A DNA stretch of 64,000 nt. Source: JBEBVQ01 sp037190845. Its GTDB lineage: Bacteria > Bacteroidota > Bacteroidia > Chitinophagales > Chitinophagaceae. Below the pieces are notes generated by a model. It did not search any database. It had not been told where the DNA came from and worked only from the letters and a program-made list of their open reading frames with translations. The stretch spans positions 248,001-312,000 of the forward strand of contig JBBCJI010000001.1 of assembly GCA_037190845.1 (NCBI GenBank), in the 5' to 3' direction. Shown here piece by piece: positions 53,369-62,762 of this stretch. How positions within the stretch are numbered: the stretch's first letter is position 1; the number at the start of each line of letters is the position of its first letter. Position numbers and translations under genes: made by a program.

Positions 53369-55435
53369 TTAACGCCCTGCGGCAGCTATTTGTGCCAGAT
53401 ACTGCGCTGCATACATGTCCTGTGGATTTACATTCCTGGCTGTTTGTAAATAACGGCGTGCTTCCGTCATATTGCCACGGTGGAAGTAAATGATACCAGC
53501 TGTAAGATTGGCAAAATAATCGCCGGCGTCATGTGCCAGCGCCTTCTGTGCATAAGGCAATGCTGCATAAGGCTTATTATTGGCCAAACGGGCAAAACCG
53601 ATCAGTGATACAATACCTTCCAGATAATCAGGTCCTGACGGATCATAACCAATCAGGCGGACATATTGGTCAAAACACGAGTCTGCAAGGACGAAATTTC
53701 CCCGGTTAAATGCGTCAATCCCTTTCAGATCGAAACGGGCCGTATCTTTTACTACCGCGCAGATCGCGCGCTCGGCTACATCAACGGTATGTATGGTGAT
53801 GCCGCGCGGCGGGAAACCATATTCCAGCGTTTGCGGGGTCAAAAACATAATGTTGATAACGGCATAATCCCATGGCACCATGAAACGCCTGCGGTAACCG
53901 CATTGCACAACGCGGACCGGCGCATCCGGATAACGGCGTTTGAGATAATAACTGGCAAATGAAAAGGCATTTGTCCCCAGCGTAATACTGTCTTTTCTTT
54001 CTGCCAGCTTTTCATGCTGCATCAACCAGTCTATACCTTCCTTTACCGAGATCTGCCAGTAATCGGATTCATATTGATAATACATCTCTCCGAATCCACC
54101 CGACAGCTCATTGTAGTACATATGGGTATAATGACCGTTCTTCAGTATCCATGCAGCGGGGTGTATCATCGCCCCCACACAGATACCGGCAAGCGCCCAT
54201 TGATAGGCCGGACGTTTTACAAGATTCAGGAATACATGCAGGCCCGCACCGGACAATACGGTAATACCGGGGTATACAAAAAGCAAATGCCGCCAACCAT
54301 TATAAACCGGCATTTTTGTATATATGGCATAGAAAAGAGGGAATATTGACGCGAAGCCGATAAAAAGCAGTATCCGCCATTGGAAGCGTTTGTAATACCG
54401 GACGAAGTATAGAACGGAGGACGCAAAAAGCAATATGATCAAAACGGGAATAGTAATTACCATATACTTCGCGAGGAAATATGCGGGAATGTTCAGCGAA
54501 TCCAGGTATTCGCCTTCAAAAATGATCGGTATGCGCTGGGGGAAATCCCTGGCAACATTGATGGATTTTTGCAGGTTGGCCAGCGGCGCTTCGAGCGCAA
54601 ACGGCCAGATCAATACAGTAATCAGCAGTGCCCCGCTTACTGCGACAAGCGCTTTCAGCCCCCAGTCTTTCATTGCCGGCAGAAGTCCGGTTTTCAGCGC
54701 TTTATCCGTACGCCAGTATATAAAAACAAACAGACACAGGTACGCGATCAGCAGGACGCCCCCGATCCGGACACTCAATGTAAAAGCTAATGCAAGCATC
54801 AGGCCGGCAACGATCTTCCATGAGGGTCTGGGCAACCCTTCCAGAAAACAAAGCAAAAAATAGGTTGCGGCAATATAACCGGTCAGAAACGGGATATCTT
54901 TTGTGTTGAAGATGGCATTGCCAAGAAAGAATGGTGTAAGGAACAGTAACCATGCGGTAATAAACGCCGGACGGTACTGTTTCATGACCTTTTGTGCCGT
55001 CAGTCCTGCAAAAAGCACCGCCAGTATAGCAAAAAACTGGTTGAGCATATGCCGGATGTTATATTCATAGCCTGCTTCTTTACCGAATATTTTTATAAGT
55101 CCTGCAGCGAAATATTCAAACCCGCTTCCATAGTAATGTAATATCGAAGATACTTCGGTACCATCTTCAAGCACCAGTTTTTTGTAGCTGGTATCCTTAC
55201 CTCCACTGGCATAATATGCAATATTGGCTTTGCCATATATGCTCATATCCATTTCGTCACTGTGAAATCCGCTGTCGCACCCAATAGTCCATAGGATAGC
55301 CAGCATAAGTGGTAACGAGAGGTAAAACATCTTCTTAAACAACCCGTCATGACGGCCGGTATCCGTTAGTGAGGGCGCCATCCCGACAGTCTGCTGTATG
55401 GGGGCAACGGATGGCTTCGTTTTATTTTGTTTCAC
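53369..55435 (-). CDS. GT-C (ArnT/PMT-like) glycosyltransferase with C-terminal TPR, paralogue 1
   Basis: 688 aa. The in-frame start is GTG 55435; the first ATG is 18 codons on (55381), and either is possible. About 11 membrane helices. The acidic pair in the first periplasmic loop (FHSDEMD) is the GT-C catalytic site using polyprenyl-phosphate sugars. The last 120 residues are TPR-like (PYAALPYAQKALAHDAGDYF). It is a paralogue of 57458-59374, with which it flanks glf and a GT2. Confidence 0.82.
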   Translation of the reverse strand: MKQNKTKPSVAPIQQTVGMAPSLTDTGRHDGLFKKMFYLSLPLMLAILWTIGCDSGFHSDEMDMSIYGKANIAYYASGGKDTSYKKLVLEDGTEVSSILHYYGSGFEYFAAGLIKIFGKEAGYEYNIRHMLNQFFAILAVLFAGLTAQKVMKQYRPAFITAWLLFLTPFFLGNAIFNTKDIPFLTGYIAATYFLLCFLEGLPRPSWKIVAGLMLALAFTLSVRIGGVLLIAYLCLFVFIYWRTDKALKTGLLPAMKDWGLKALVAVSGALLITVLIWPFALEAPLANLQKSINVARDFPQRIPIIFEGEYLDSLNIPAYFLAKYMVITIPVLIILLFASSVLYFVRYYKRFQWRILLFIGFASIFPLFYAIYTKMPVYNGWRHLLFVYPGITVLSGAGLHVFLNLVKRPAYQWALAGICVGAMIHPAAWILKNGHYTHMYYNELSGGFGEMYYQYESDYWQISVKEGIDWLMQHEKLAERKDSITLGTNAFSFASYYLKRRYPDAPVRVVQCGYRRRFMVPWDYAVINIMFLTPQTLEYGFPPRGITIHTVDVAERAICAVVKDTARFDLKGIDAFNRGNFVLADSCFDQYVRLIGYDPSGPDYLEGIVSLIGFARLANNKPYAALPYAQKALAHDAGDYFANLTAGIIYFHRGNMTEARRYLQTARNVNPQDMYAAQYLAQIAAAGR

Positions 55436-55509
55436 AGGAGGCAGCTTTGGCCGACAAAATAAACAATTTCATTTTTATATCAGTTATGTAGTATCCCGAT
55501 TATTTATTC

Positions 55510-56631
55510 CTATCGTTCAAATGTTGTTTTCGCTTTTTTTAATGCTGCGGCTACCACCTGATGCATATCATAATATTGATATTCAGCCAGACGTCCGCCA
55601 AATATCACTTTATCTGAAATACCTTCGGCCAGCCGCTTATATTGCCGGGCAAGTGCATTGTTTTTTTCATCGTTGACAGGGTAATAGGGCTCGGCTCCGG
55701 GTCGCCAGGATTCCGGGTATTCCCGTGTGATAACCGTGTGTGGCTGCTTTCCGAATTCAAAGTGCTTGTGTTCCAGGATGCGGGTATACGGAATTTCGTA
55801 TTCCGTGTAATTAACAACCGCATTTCCCTGGTAATTCTCCATTTCCAGCGTTTCATGTTCGAACCGCAGGCTCCGATATTCCAGTTGCCCGAACTGATAA
55901 TCAAAATATTCATCGATCTGGCCGGTAAAAACAATCTTTTCCGCCATCCCTTCCCAATAGTTCCTGTCTGCAAAATAGTCTGCACCGGTACGAACTTCAA
56001 TGCCTTCCAGTAATCCGTCAATAAGCTTATTATACCCTCCTATGGGAATACCCTGGTATTTATCATTGAAATAATTATTATCGAACGTAAAACGGAGTGG
56101 CAGTCGTTTGATAATAAATGCCGGTAATTCCGTGGCCTTACGTCCCCATTGTTTTTCAGTATACCCCTTGATCAGGATATTATAGATATCCGGACCTACC
56201 AGCAACAGTGCCTGTTCTTCCAGATTTGCCGGTTCCTTTATATTCAGGCCGGTGATCTGCTCCTGTATACGTTGCTGTACCGCAGCCGGTGTGGTAAGCC
56301 CCCAGAGTTGATAGAACGTATTCATATTGAAAGGAAGATTATACAGCTTGCCTTTATAAGATGCGACGGGACTATTGGTATATCGGTTAAATTCAACAAA
56401 GCTGTTCACAAAATCCCAGACAGGCCTATCGTTCGTATGGAATATATGAGCACCGTATTCATGTACATTAATGCCGTCTGCATTCCGGCAATATACATTG
56501 CCTCCGCGATGATCCCGTTTATCAATCACGAGGGATCTCTTTCCGGCTTTTTTTGCCTCATATGCAAATACACTCCCGAAAAGCCCGGATCCAACAATCA
56601 GATAATCATATTCAAAACATTGATTTTTCAT
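55510..56631 (-). CDS. glf: UDP-galactopyranose mutase
   Basis: 373 aa. FAD-binding Rossmann motif YLIVGSGLFGSVFA, then VHEYGAHIFHTND, FNRYTNSPVASYKG, TEKQWGRKATELP and GGRLAEYQYYDMHQV at the C-terminus, all typical of bacterial Glf. It converts UDP-galactopyranose into UDP-galactofuranose, so a galactofuranose-containing surface glycan is likely. It lies next to GT-C genes and a GT2. Confidence 0.96.
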   Translation of the reverse strand: MKNQCFEYDYLIVGSGLFGSVFAYEAKKAGKRSLVIDKRDHRGGNVYCRNADGINVHEYGAHIFHTNDRPVWDFVNSFVEFNRYTNSPVASYKGKLYNLPFNMNTFYQLWGLTTPAAVQQRIQEQITGLNIKEPANLEEQALLLVGPDIYNILIKGYTEKQWGRKATELPAFIIKRLPLRFTFDNNYFNDKYQGIPIGGYNKLIDGLLEGIEVRTGADYFADRNYWEGMAEKIVFTGQIDEYFDYQFGQLEYRSLRFEHETLEMENYQGNAVVNYTEYEIPYTRILEHKHFEFGKQPHTVITREYPESWRPGAEPYYPVNDEKNNALARQYKRLAEGISDKVIFGGRLAEYQYYDMHQVVAAALKKAKTTFER

Positions 56632-56644
56632 TGCTGAGTTTAAT

Positions 56645-56652
56645 TATATTTG
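56645..56652 (+). promoter_or_regulatory. -7 promoter box of the GT2 gene
   Basis: TATATTTG fits TAnnTTTG, 42 bp before the ATG at 56695. Confidence 0.5.
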
Positions 56653-56694
56653 TGCCCCTAAACTATTAACATACCCCCAATCAAATAAAACCTG

Positions 56695-57450
56695 ATGGCG
56701 CAAACTGCTTTCGACCTTGTTGTTGTTATTCCCGTATATAATGAAGATGGGTGTATTGAAGAGGTTATCACTTCGTGGGGTACATTTCTTAAGAATTATT
56801 TTCAAAAGGAGCAGTTTCGTATACTGGTAATTAATGACGGTTCCAAAGATAATACTCCTGCTATATTAGACAAACTTGCCGGCACATTATCTTACCTGGA
56901 GGTTATTCATCAGAAAAACGGAGGCCATGGGAATGCCGTATTGAACGGCTACCGCAAGGCTATTTCTTACAAGCCGGAATGGGTCTTTCAGACAGATTCG
57001 GACAACCAGTTCCGGCCTGAAGATTTTCCGTCATTATGGGAAAGCCGGGGGGAATCAGATTTTCTGCTCGGATACCGGAAGAAACGTTACGATGATGCCA
57101 ACCGGCTGATCATCACCCGGATCGTACGGCTGATCAACCTGTTTTTTTTCAGGGTATATATCCCGGACAGCAATGTCCCCTACCGGCTTATTAAAGGAGA
57201 TTATCTGGCCCGCCTGCTGCGTGTAATGCCCAATAATCCCTTTGCTCCGAACATCTTTTTATCAGTACTGGCCAAACGCGACGGCAACGACCTGAAGAGC
57301 ATACCGGTCGTTCATAAAGAACGGGAAACCGGCATGGTATCCATTATCAAGTGGAAACTGCTCAAGGTATGTCTGCGCACAACACGGGAACTAATGTCTT
57401 TCTCACTGACTCTGAACAATAAATTAAAGTCATTAAAGGACAGCGCATAA
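56695..57450 (+). CDS. GT2 family glycosyltransferase (dolichyl-phosphate mannose synthase-like)
   Basis: 251 aa, GT-A fold. VVIPVYNEDGCIEEVI is the family opening, NDGSKDNT the nucleotide loop, and QTDSDNQFRPED the metal-binding DxD-like motif. Without membrane helices it resembles the DPM1/polyprenol-phosphate glycosyltransferases that make lipid-linked sugar donors. This suits the neighbouring GT-C enzymes, which need such donors. It is encoded on the plus strand between two minus-strand genes. Confidence 0.9.
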   Translation: MAQTAFDLVVVIPVYNEDGCIEEVITSWGTFLKNYFQKEQFRILVINDGSKDNTPAILDKLAGTLSYLEVIHQKNGGHGNAVLNGYRKAISYKPEWVFQTDSDNQFRPEDFPSLWESRGESDFLLGYRKKRYDDANRLIITRIVRLINLFFFRVYIPDSNVPYRLIKGDYLARLLRVMPNNPFAPNIFLSVLAKRDGNDLKSIPVVHKERETGMVSIIKWKLLKVCLRTTRELMSFSLTLNNKLKSLKDSA

Positions 57451-57457
57451 GCGTTTA

Positions 57458-59374
57458 TTACCTGCCACTGTTTCCGTACTGCTTCATCTGTGCCGCCTGT
57501 GCGCCAAGCTGCTGTGCCTGCATATCACCCGGAGTAATACGTAATACCTCATTAACCATCATCTGTGCACTGTCTGGCTGGGCTACAGAAAGGTAATAAC
57601 GCGCCATAATTGAATTGACGAGCTCATTACCGGGATCAACCTGCCGGTATTGCCGGAATTTATCAATAGCCTCCCCGATCCTGTTTCCTTCCAGTAGTTT
57701 AAACCCGTAATAGTCATCCATAGATGGCCTTTTGACGACAATGGTCAGCGGGAGTTCATTCACGGCAGCCTGATAGATTGTTTGATTGATCAGCCAGCTC
57801 CGGTTCTTTACCCGGTCTTCCGGGATCAATGCCCGGTGCAGGATCAGATAATCCCAGTCTTTATAGCTACGTTCAGGGAAACGCACGTAATCTACATGTA
57901 TATTAGGGTAATCCTTCAGATAGACAGCAACCATATCGCTATGATTAGACGCAACAAACACTGAATCCTTGCCTATTTTGGGCACTTCATTTTTAATAAA
58001 CCAATCTGCCGCCTCTTTCATGCTGTTGTAGTAAAAGTCCATTTCATAGTTGTCATAAGCCTCTTCCATGCCTCCGGAAAACACGTTATAATAAGTAGCG
58101 GTCTGGGGGAATGTCTTTACCGTAAACACCAGCGGCTCCATAAAACCAAGCAATGTCAATCCTGCGACGGCATAGCGGGTTACCGGCTGCTGTGCCCATT
58201 CCCATAAGACGTTCAGACCATAGGCGGCCATAATGGCTGCACCGGGGAATATGAACAGCACATGTCGCCAGGCATGGTATACATTGGATTCCTTATAAAT
58301 GATATAGGCGACCGGAAATACTGTAATAAAAGCAATAAAGAGCGCCAGGGTAAATGCCTTATTCCTCCCGGCTTTCAGCAAGGCAACAGGCGCCAGCAAC
58401 AACCCCGCGATCAGGATATAGCTGTTGGTAATAAAGAACATCTTTACCAGATAGGAAGGCGGCAGGTCATTCGAGAATATCCGTTCGCCTTCATACATCT
58501 GCCGCAGGTTCATCTTGAAATTGGAAAGCTCTTCCAGCGCTTTTAACGGATTGGAAACCGGGTTTTGCAGCGCATAAGGCCATAGCAGACTGGCACAGAA
58601 GTAACCCAGCACACCTACAATCGCCATCGCCTTGATCCGCTTCATCGCAGATGCCCGGCTGTCTTTATTATATACGTAATCCAGCGCGAAATACACAAAC
58701 ATATACGGGATCAGCAGAATACCGGCAACCCGGATATCTATTGCGGCCGCCAGGATAAGTATGGGGACAATGTAATCCTTCCAGGTAACAGAGGGTAATT
58801 TGTCATAAAAGCGCAGCAGGTAATAAATCGCAGCGATATAAGCTGCCGCAAACGGGATGTCTTTAGGGTTATTCATGGCATGCCCCAGAAAGAACGGAGC
58901 GAGGAACATCAGCCAGATCGTAAGTACGCCCATGCGCTTTCCACCAATACGAACGGCTATTCTTGCTGCGAATAAAACTGCTACAAATCCTGCCCAGGCA
59001 TTGAGAATATGGCGGGTGGTATAATGTTCAAAAGGACTTATTTTGGCCACTACGACCGCAATCAGGTCAAACAGCCCACCGTAATATTGCAGTACGCCAT
59101 CCTTATCCAGCTCCGGAGGCAGACTTAGCGCACGTGTATCCGCTCCAAGTGTAGTATAATAGCTAAGGACTACCTCACCCAGCCGGTTTTGAGCGATTTC
59201 ATCGCCGGTAATACCGAAACTGAAGCTCATCACAGTCATTAAGGCAAAAACAACCCACAGGCTAATGGTGAATGCACGTGCCCATAAACGACCCATAGCA
59301 TCAGGAGCCGGTGTGACCGGAGCGACAGAAGGTTGCGGTATATTTGTATTATTTGTTTTTTTTCTTGCAGACAT
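57458..59374 (-). CDS. GT-C (ArnT/PMT-like) glycosyltransferase with C-terminal TPR, paralogue 2
   Basis: 638 aa. Same layout as the gene at 53369: Pro-rich cytosolic start with SVAPVTP (compare SVAPIQQ), a catalytic loop with GITGDEIAQ, about 11 helices with GHAMNNPKDIPFAAAYIAA (compare GNAIFNTKDIPFLTGYIAA), and a C-terminal TPR stretch. It probably moves a sugar from a lipid carrier onto an acceptor in the periplasm. It ends 7 bp from the convergent GT2 stop. Confidence 0.83.
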   Translation of the reverse strand: MSARKKTNNTNIPQPSVAPVTPAPDAMGRLWARAFTISLWVVFALMTVMSFSFGITGDEIAQNRLGEVVLSYYTTLGADTRALSLPPELDKDGVLQYYGGLFDLIAVVVAKISPFEHYTTRHILNAWAGFVAVLFAARIAVRIGGKRMGVLTIWLMFLAPFFLGHAMNNPKDIPFAAAYIAAIYYLLRFYDKLPSVTWKDYIVPILILAAAIDIRVAGILLIPYMFVYFALDYVYNKDSRASAMKRIKAMAIVGVLGYFCASLLWPYALQNPVSNPLKALEELSNFKMNLRQMYEGERIFSNDLPPSYLVKMFFITNSYILIAGLLLAPVALLKAGRNKAFTLALFIAFITVFPVAYIIYKESNVYHAWRHVLFIFPGAAIMAAYGLNVLWEWAQQPVTRYAVAGLTLLGFMEPLVFTVKTFPQTATYYNVFSGGMEEAYDNYEMDFYYNSMKEAADWFIKNEVPKIGKDSVFVASNHSDMVAVYLKDYPNIHVDYVRFPERSYKDWDYLILHRALIPEDRVKNRSWLINQTIYQAAVNELPLTIVVKRPSMDDYYGFKLLEGNRIGEAIDKFRQYRQVDPGNELVNSIMARYYLSVAQPDSAQMMVNEVLRITPGDMQAQQLGAQAAQMKQYGNSGR

Positions 59375-59450
59375 AATATTGGTTTATTAACCGGCAATTG
59401 ATCATTGAGGGGCGAAAGTTAAAAATTTAAACGTTATCTGTTGCCCATTT

Positions 59451-60365
59451 TTAAGGATCAACTTTCCATTTTTTTGCTACCCGCAGGGTTTGAGCCACGA
59501 CAGACAGGCATATCATCGCCATACCCAGATAAAATCCCAGGTGTAACTCCTGATTTTCACGAAAGAAAATGAAAGCCAGCAGAATGCCGTACACCGGCTC
59601 CAGATTTACCGAGAGTACAACGGTGAAGGCGCTCAGTTTTTTCAGGGCATTCAGCGCCAGCGACTGTGCCCATACCGTACAGCAAAGACTCAATAATAAC
59701 AGCCATAGCCAGTCAGACGGTAACGGCAGGTAATTAAATGTGCCCGATGTGTTTTCCGGACCTGTCCAGAATGCTTCTGCCCCCATAAGTGCAATTACGG
59801 TCAGCATCAGAGATATCATTACCCAGCCTGCGGACATTTCGTAAAAAACCATCGTACGCGCCGGATATTTATGGGCAATACGCTTATTCAACATGGTAAA
59901 CACAGCACTGATCGCTGCTGAAATTACTCCCCACAGGATACCTTTCGCATAGAGCGTCTGAAAGCTATATATAAGAAATACCCCGCCAATGGCTAAAAGA
60001 CATAATAGTAATTCTCCGGTGTTGTACTTGCTTTTATTGACTAACGGATCGAATAAGGTAACAAAAATACCTGCCGTACTCAGGCAGACCATAGCGATGG
60101 AAGCATTCGCAAACTTGACCGCTCCGTAAAAAGCCACCCAATGCAATCCCATCAGGCATCCGATCATGATCAGTTGCAGCATGTCCCTGCGCTCAACCGC
60201 AACCCACTGTTTCCGGAGGTACAGAATGACGATCATAATCAGCGCCGTCAGCCCCATCCTGTACCATACCAGCACCGGCGCATCCAGCGATATGGCACGC
60301 CCCAGCACACCTGTAAATCCCCAAAGCAGCACCGCAAGGTGCATCTGAATTAAAGCATGCTTCAT
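59451..60365 (-). CDS. EamA/DMT-family exporter
   Basis: 304 aa with ten hydrophobic helices in two EamA halves (about residues 5-137 and 148-292), each with the family's end pattern (VCLSTAGIFVTLFDPLV and SVNLEPVYGILLAFIFF). Such carriers export amino acids or metabolites, or move lipid-linked sugars. The glycan neighbourhood makes the latter thinkable but unproved. Confidence 0.9.
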   Translation of the reverse strand: MKHALIQMHLAVLLWGFTGVLGRAISLDAPVLVWYRMGLTALIMIVILYLRKQWVAVERRDMLQLIMIGCLMGLHWVAFYGAVKFANASIAMVCLSTAGIFVTLFDPLVNKSKYNTGELLLCLLAIGGVFLIYSFQTLYAKGILWGVISAAISAVFTMLNKRIAHKYPARTMVFYEMSAGWVMISLMLTVIALMGAEAFWTGPENTSGTFNYLPLPSDWLWLLLLSLCCTVWAQSLALNALKKLSAFTVVLSVNLEPVYGILLAFIFFRENQELHLGFYLGMAMICLSVVAQTLRVAKKWKVDP

Positions 60366-60473
60366 GCGAAAATCGCAGGGTTACCTGATTTTTTGTAAAA
60401 GTAGAAAAGGAAATACAAATGTAGCTGACATCAGCATGATTGTTTATTTTTCCGGATCATATCACGGCCGCTA

Positions 60474-61172
60474 ATGAAAAAACTGTATATATCCGGCATC
60501 CTTTTCCTCCTGTTGTGCGCAGCCGGATGCATCATGCCCCGTAAGCGACCGCAAAAAGCGCTGGATACAGCCCGTTCATTTGCCCCGTTCGATGTCCTGA
60601 TTGTACCCGGCACACCTTTCGATGGCGAGCACTGGGATACGTTGATAAAAGGACGGGTACTTTGGTCCTGGATCTTGTACAAAAACGGTATTGTGAAAAA
60701 TATCATTTACTCCGGCGGCGCTGTTTATACACCATATAAAGAGGCGCATATAATGGGTGCATATGGCATAGCACTGGGTATTCCGCCGGAAAATATCCAT
60801 TATGACACCCTTGCAGAGCACAGCACCGAAAACATCTATTACAGTTATCTGCTGGCCGGGCGGCTGGGATACCGGAGCATTGCACTCGGCACAGACCCTT
60901 TTCAGTCTTTTACCCTGCGGGGATATATCCGGAAGCGCTTCTCGACCCAGGTAATGCACCTCCCGTTTGTTGTAGACTCGCTGGCTGTCTATAATCATCT
61001 CAATCCGGAAATAACATACCTGCCGCTCCGGGAAGGAGACTGGAAAAACATCAAAGAACGTGAGTCATTTTTTAAACGGCTGGGAGGCACATTCGGGCAG
61101 CATATCCCCTGGAAGGATTATCCCGATGGACGGGTACCGCCATTAGGCAGTCTTTCTTCTTCTGGTCAATGA
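60474..61172 (+). CDS. SanA/ElyC-like DUF218 lipoprotein
   Basis: 232 aa with lipobox LLCAAGC (Cys near residue 19). DUF218 core: FDVLIVPGTPFDGEHWDTLI, IIYSGGAVYTPYKEAHIM, GIPPENIHYDTLAEHSTEN and YRSIALGTDPFQS. SanA, YdcF and ElyC proteins influence envelope permeability or peptidoglycan precursors; the reaction is unsettled. Its 3' end overlaps the convergent GT2-DUF2062 gene by 30 bp. Confidence 0.86.
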   Translation: MKKLYISGILFLLLCAAGCIMPRKRPQKALDTARSFAPFDVLIVPGTPFDGEHWDTLIKGRVLWSWILYKNGIVKNIIYSGGAVYTPYKEAHIMGAYGIALGIPPENIHYDTLAEHSTENIYYSYLLAGRLGYRSIALGTDPFQSFTLRGYIRKRFSTQVMHLPFVVDSLAVYNHLNPEITYLPLREGDWKNIKERESFFKRLGGTFGQHIPWKDYPDGRVPPLGSLSSSGQ

Positions 61173-62351
61173 TAATACGGCGTACGTCAGCAGAAAAGCA
61201 ATAATGCCCAGACTGATTGCCAGCACCGTACCGCCAAGAAAAAAAGCAGCGCCTTCAAGGGCAACCCTTTCCACCGTGATGTCCTGCCAGCGGATCAGCC
61301 AGGTCGTCTCGCCCGTCAGCCATTTACCCATAAAAATACTGGCCATCAGCCAGAAAGGGGTGATCGGGAAAATGCTGATATTGGCAGCAAGCAGAAACAA
61401 TGCCTTGTTGAGCCGAAATAATAGCGCCAGCGGAATGCCGACTGCCAGTTGAAAGCCCCATATCGGCACAATACCCATGAATACGCCAAAACCTACAGAG
61501 ACGGCTTTGCGTATATTGCTTTCTTCAGGATGTACGAAGATCGCCCGGAAGATCCGCTTCCACCCTTCCCTGCTGAAAAGCATCCGGATAAAATCACGCG
61601 GTTTGATGTATAACAATGCGATCAGCACCAGCACGGTATTCAGCAGACTGATCCGGGTAAAATCCTTAAAGGGCCGAAAGTGCGATACCCGTTCGTCCTG
61701 CGGTGGATAATATACAGATACCGGAATGGAGATCACCGGCACCCCGCTCCATGCCGCCCGTACCATTACTTCAATTTCAAATTCATATTTCCGGGTAATG
61801 TATTTTTTTCCGGCCAGCGGTTTCAGCGGGTACAGACGATAGCCCGACTGGGTATCGGTTAGTCTGATGCCTGTATTGACCCAATACCAGAAATTGGAAA
61901 AGCGATTCCCGAAGCTGCTTTTTACGGGGACATTATCTACCTCCATGTTTCGGGCGCCAACGATCAGAGCGCCGGGCATTTCTTCCAGCTTTTCCAGGAA
62001 ACGGGGCAGGTCGTGGGCATAATGCTGACCATCGCTGTCCATGACGATCGCATATTGATATCCGGCTTCATAAGCTGCCCGGAATCCGGTACGCAGGGCA
62101 AAGCCCTTGCCCCTGTTGGGCTGATAGCTGACTTGCCGTACTCCCGGGAAACGACTGAGTATCTCTGAAGTATCATCTGTAGAACCATCATTTACGACGA
62201 TGATATGTGTTGTATAGCGGCAAATATCTTCGAGCACAGCGGCAAAGGTGCCGGCATTATTATATGTCGGTATCAGTACACAGGCCGCATGTTTGTCAAA
62301 ATCGGGCTGATTGACGGCAGATGAGGATGTTATTGTCGTTTCGGATGGCAC
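61143..62351 (-). CDS. GT2 glycosyltransferase fused to a DUF2062 membrane domain
   Basis: 402 aa starting at GTG 62351 (no ATG fits). Residues about 18-235 are a GT-A domain (VLIPTYNNAGTF, VNDGSTDDTSE, MDSDGQHYAHD). The C-terminal 150 residues hold helices with ESNIRKAVSVGFGVFMGIVP, the DUF2062 signature. The fusion is common in Bacteroidota and implies a membrane-bound enzyme, possibly making polyprenyl-phosphate sugars. Confidence 0.9.
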   Translation of the reverse strand: MPSETTITSSSAVNQPDFDKHAACVLIPTYNNAGTFAAVLEDICRYTTHIIVVNDGSTDDTSEILSRFPGVRQVSYQPNRGKGFALRTGFRAAYEAGYQYAIVMDSDGQHYAHDLPRFLEKLEEMPGALIVGARNMEVDNVPVKSSFGNRFSNFWYWVNTGIRLTDTQSGYRLYPLKPLAGKKYITRKYEFEIEVMVRAAWSGVPVISIPVSVYYPPQDERVSHFRPFKDFTRISLLNTVLVLIALLYIKPRDFIRMLFSREGWKRIFRAIFVHPEESNIRKAVSVGFGVFMGIVPIWGFQLAVGIPLALLFRLNKALFLLAANISIFPITPFWLMASIFMGKWLTGETTWLIRWQDITVERVALEGAAFFLGGTVLAISLGIIAFLLTYAVLSLTRRRKTA

Positions 62352-62422
62352 AATGGGGCTGCAAGATATTATATATTATGCGATTGCGCCGCATATCCGG
62401 ATGTATTATTCCAAAATAATCC

Positions 62423-62454
62423 TTTGTAAAAATTTAAGGAAAGCATTAGCTTTG
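62423..62454 (+). promoter_or_regulatory. Canonical Bacteroidota promoter of tRNA-Pro
   Basis: TTTG (62423-62426), 20-bp spacer, TAGCTTTG (62447-62454), 10 bp before the tRNA. Confidence 0.7.
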
Positions 62455-62464
62455 CTGCCCCAAA

Positions 62465-62538
62465 CGGGATGTAGCGCAGCCCGGTAGCGCGCTTCGTTCG
62501 GGACGAAGAGGCCGCTGGTTCGAATCCAGTCATCCCGA
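62465..62538 (+). tRNA. tRNA-Pro (CGG)
   Basis: 74 nt. Acceptor CGGGATG/CATCCCG with discriminator A, D-arm GCGCAGCCCGGTAGCGC, anticodon arm CTTCG-TTCGGGA-CGAAG (anticodon CGG), T-arm CTGG-TTCGAAT-CCAG. The C1-G72 pair is typical of bacterial tRNA-Pro. Confidence 0.96.
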
Positions 62539-62541
62539 CAA

Positions 62542-62571
62542 AAAGCTCACAATCTATTGATTATGGGCTTT
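62542..62571 (+). terminator. Terminator of tRNA-Pro
   Basis: AAAGCTCACAATC, loop TATT, GATTATGGGCTTT (11 of 13 Watson-Crick, rest G-U or A-C), followed by CTTCTTTT. Confidence 0.6.
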
Positions 62572-62762
62572 CTTCTTTTATCAATGGTCTTATTATACAC
62601 TTTTCTGAGACCAATTCAAGTACCACAGTTAAACCACTTTTTTCTTTTGAAAGCCTTTATCAATAAGATCTTTTTATTTGTCCATTTTTGAAAAATACGT
62701 ATCTTGTTAAAAAAACGAAATATTATACTGATAACACATAATAATTGGCTGACACAAAAACA

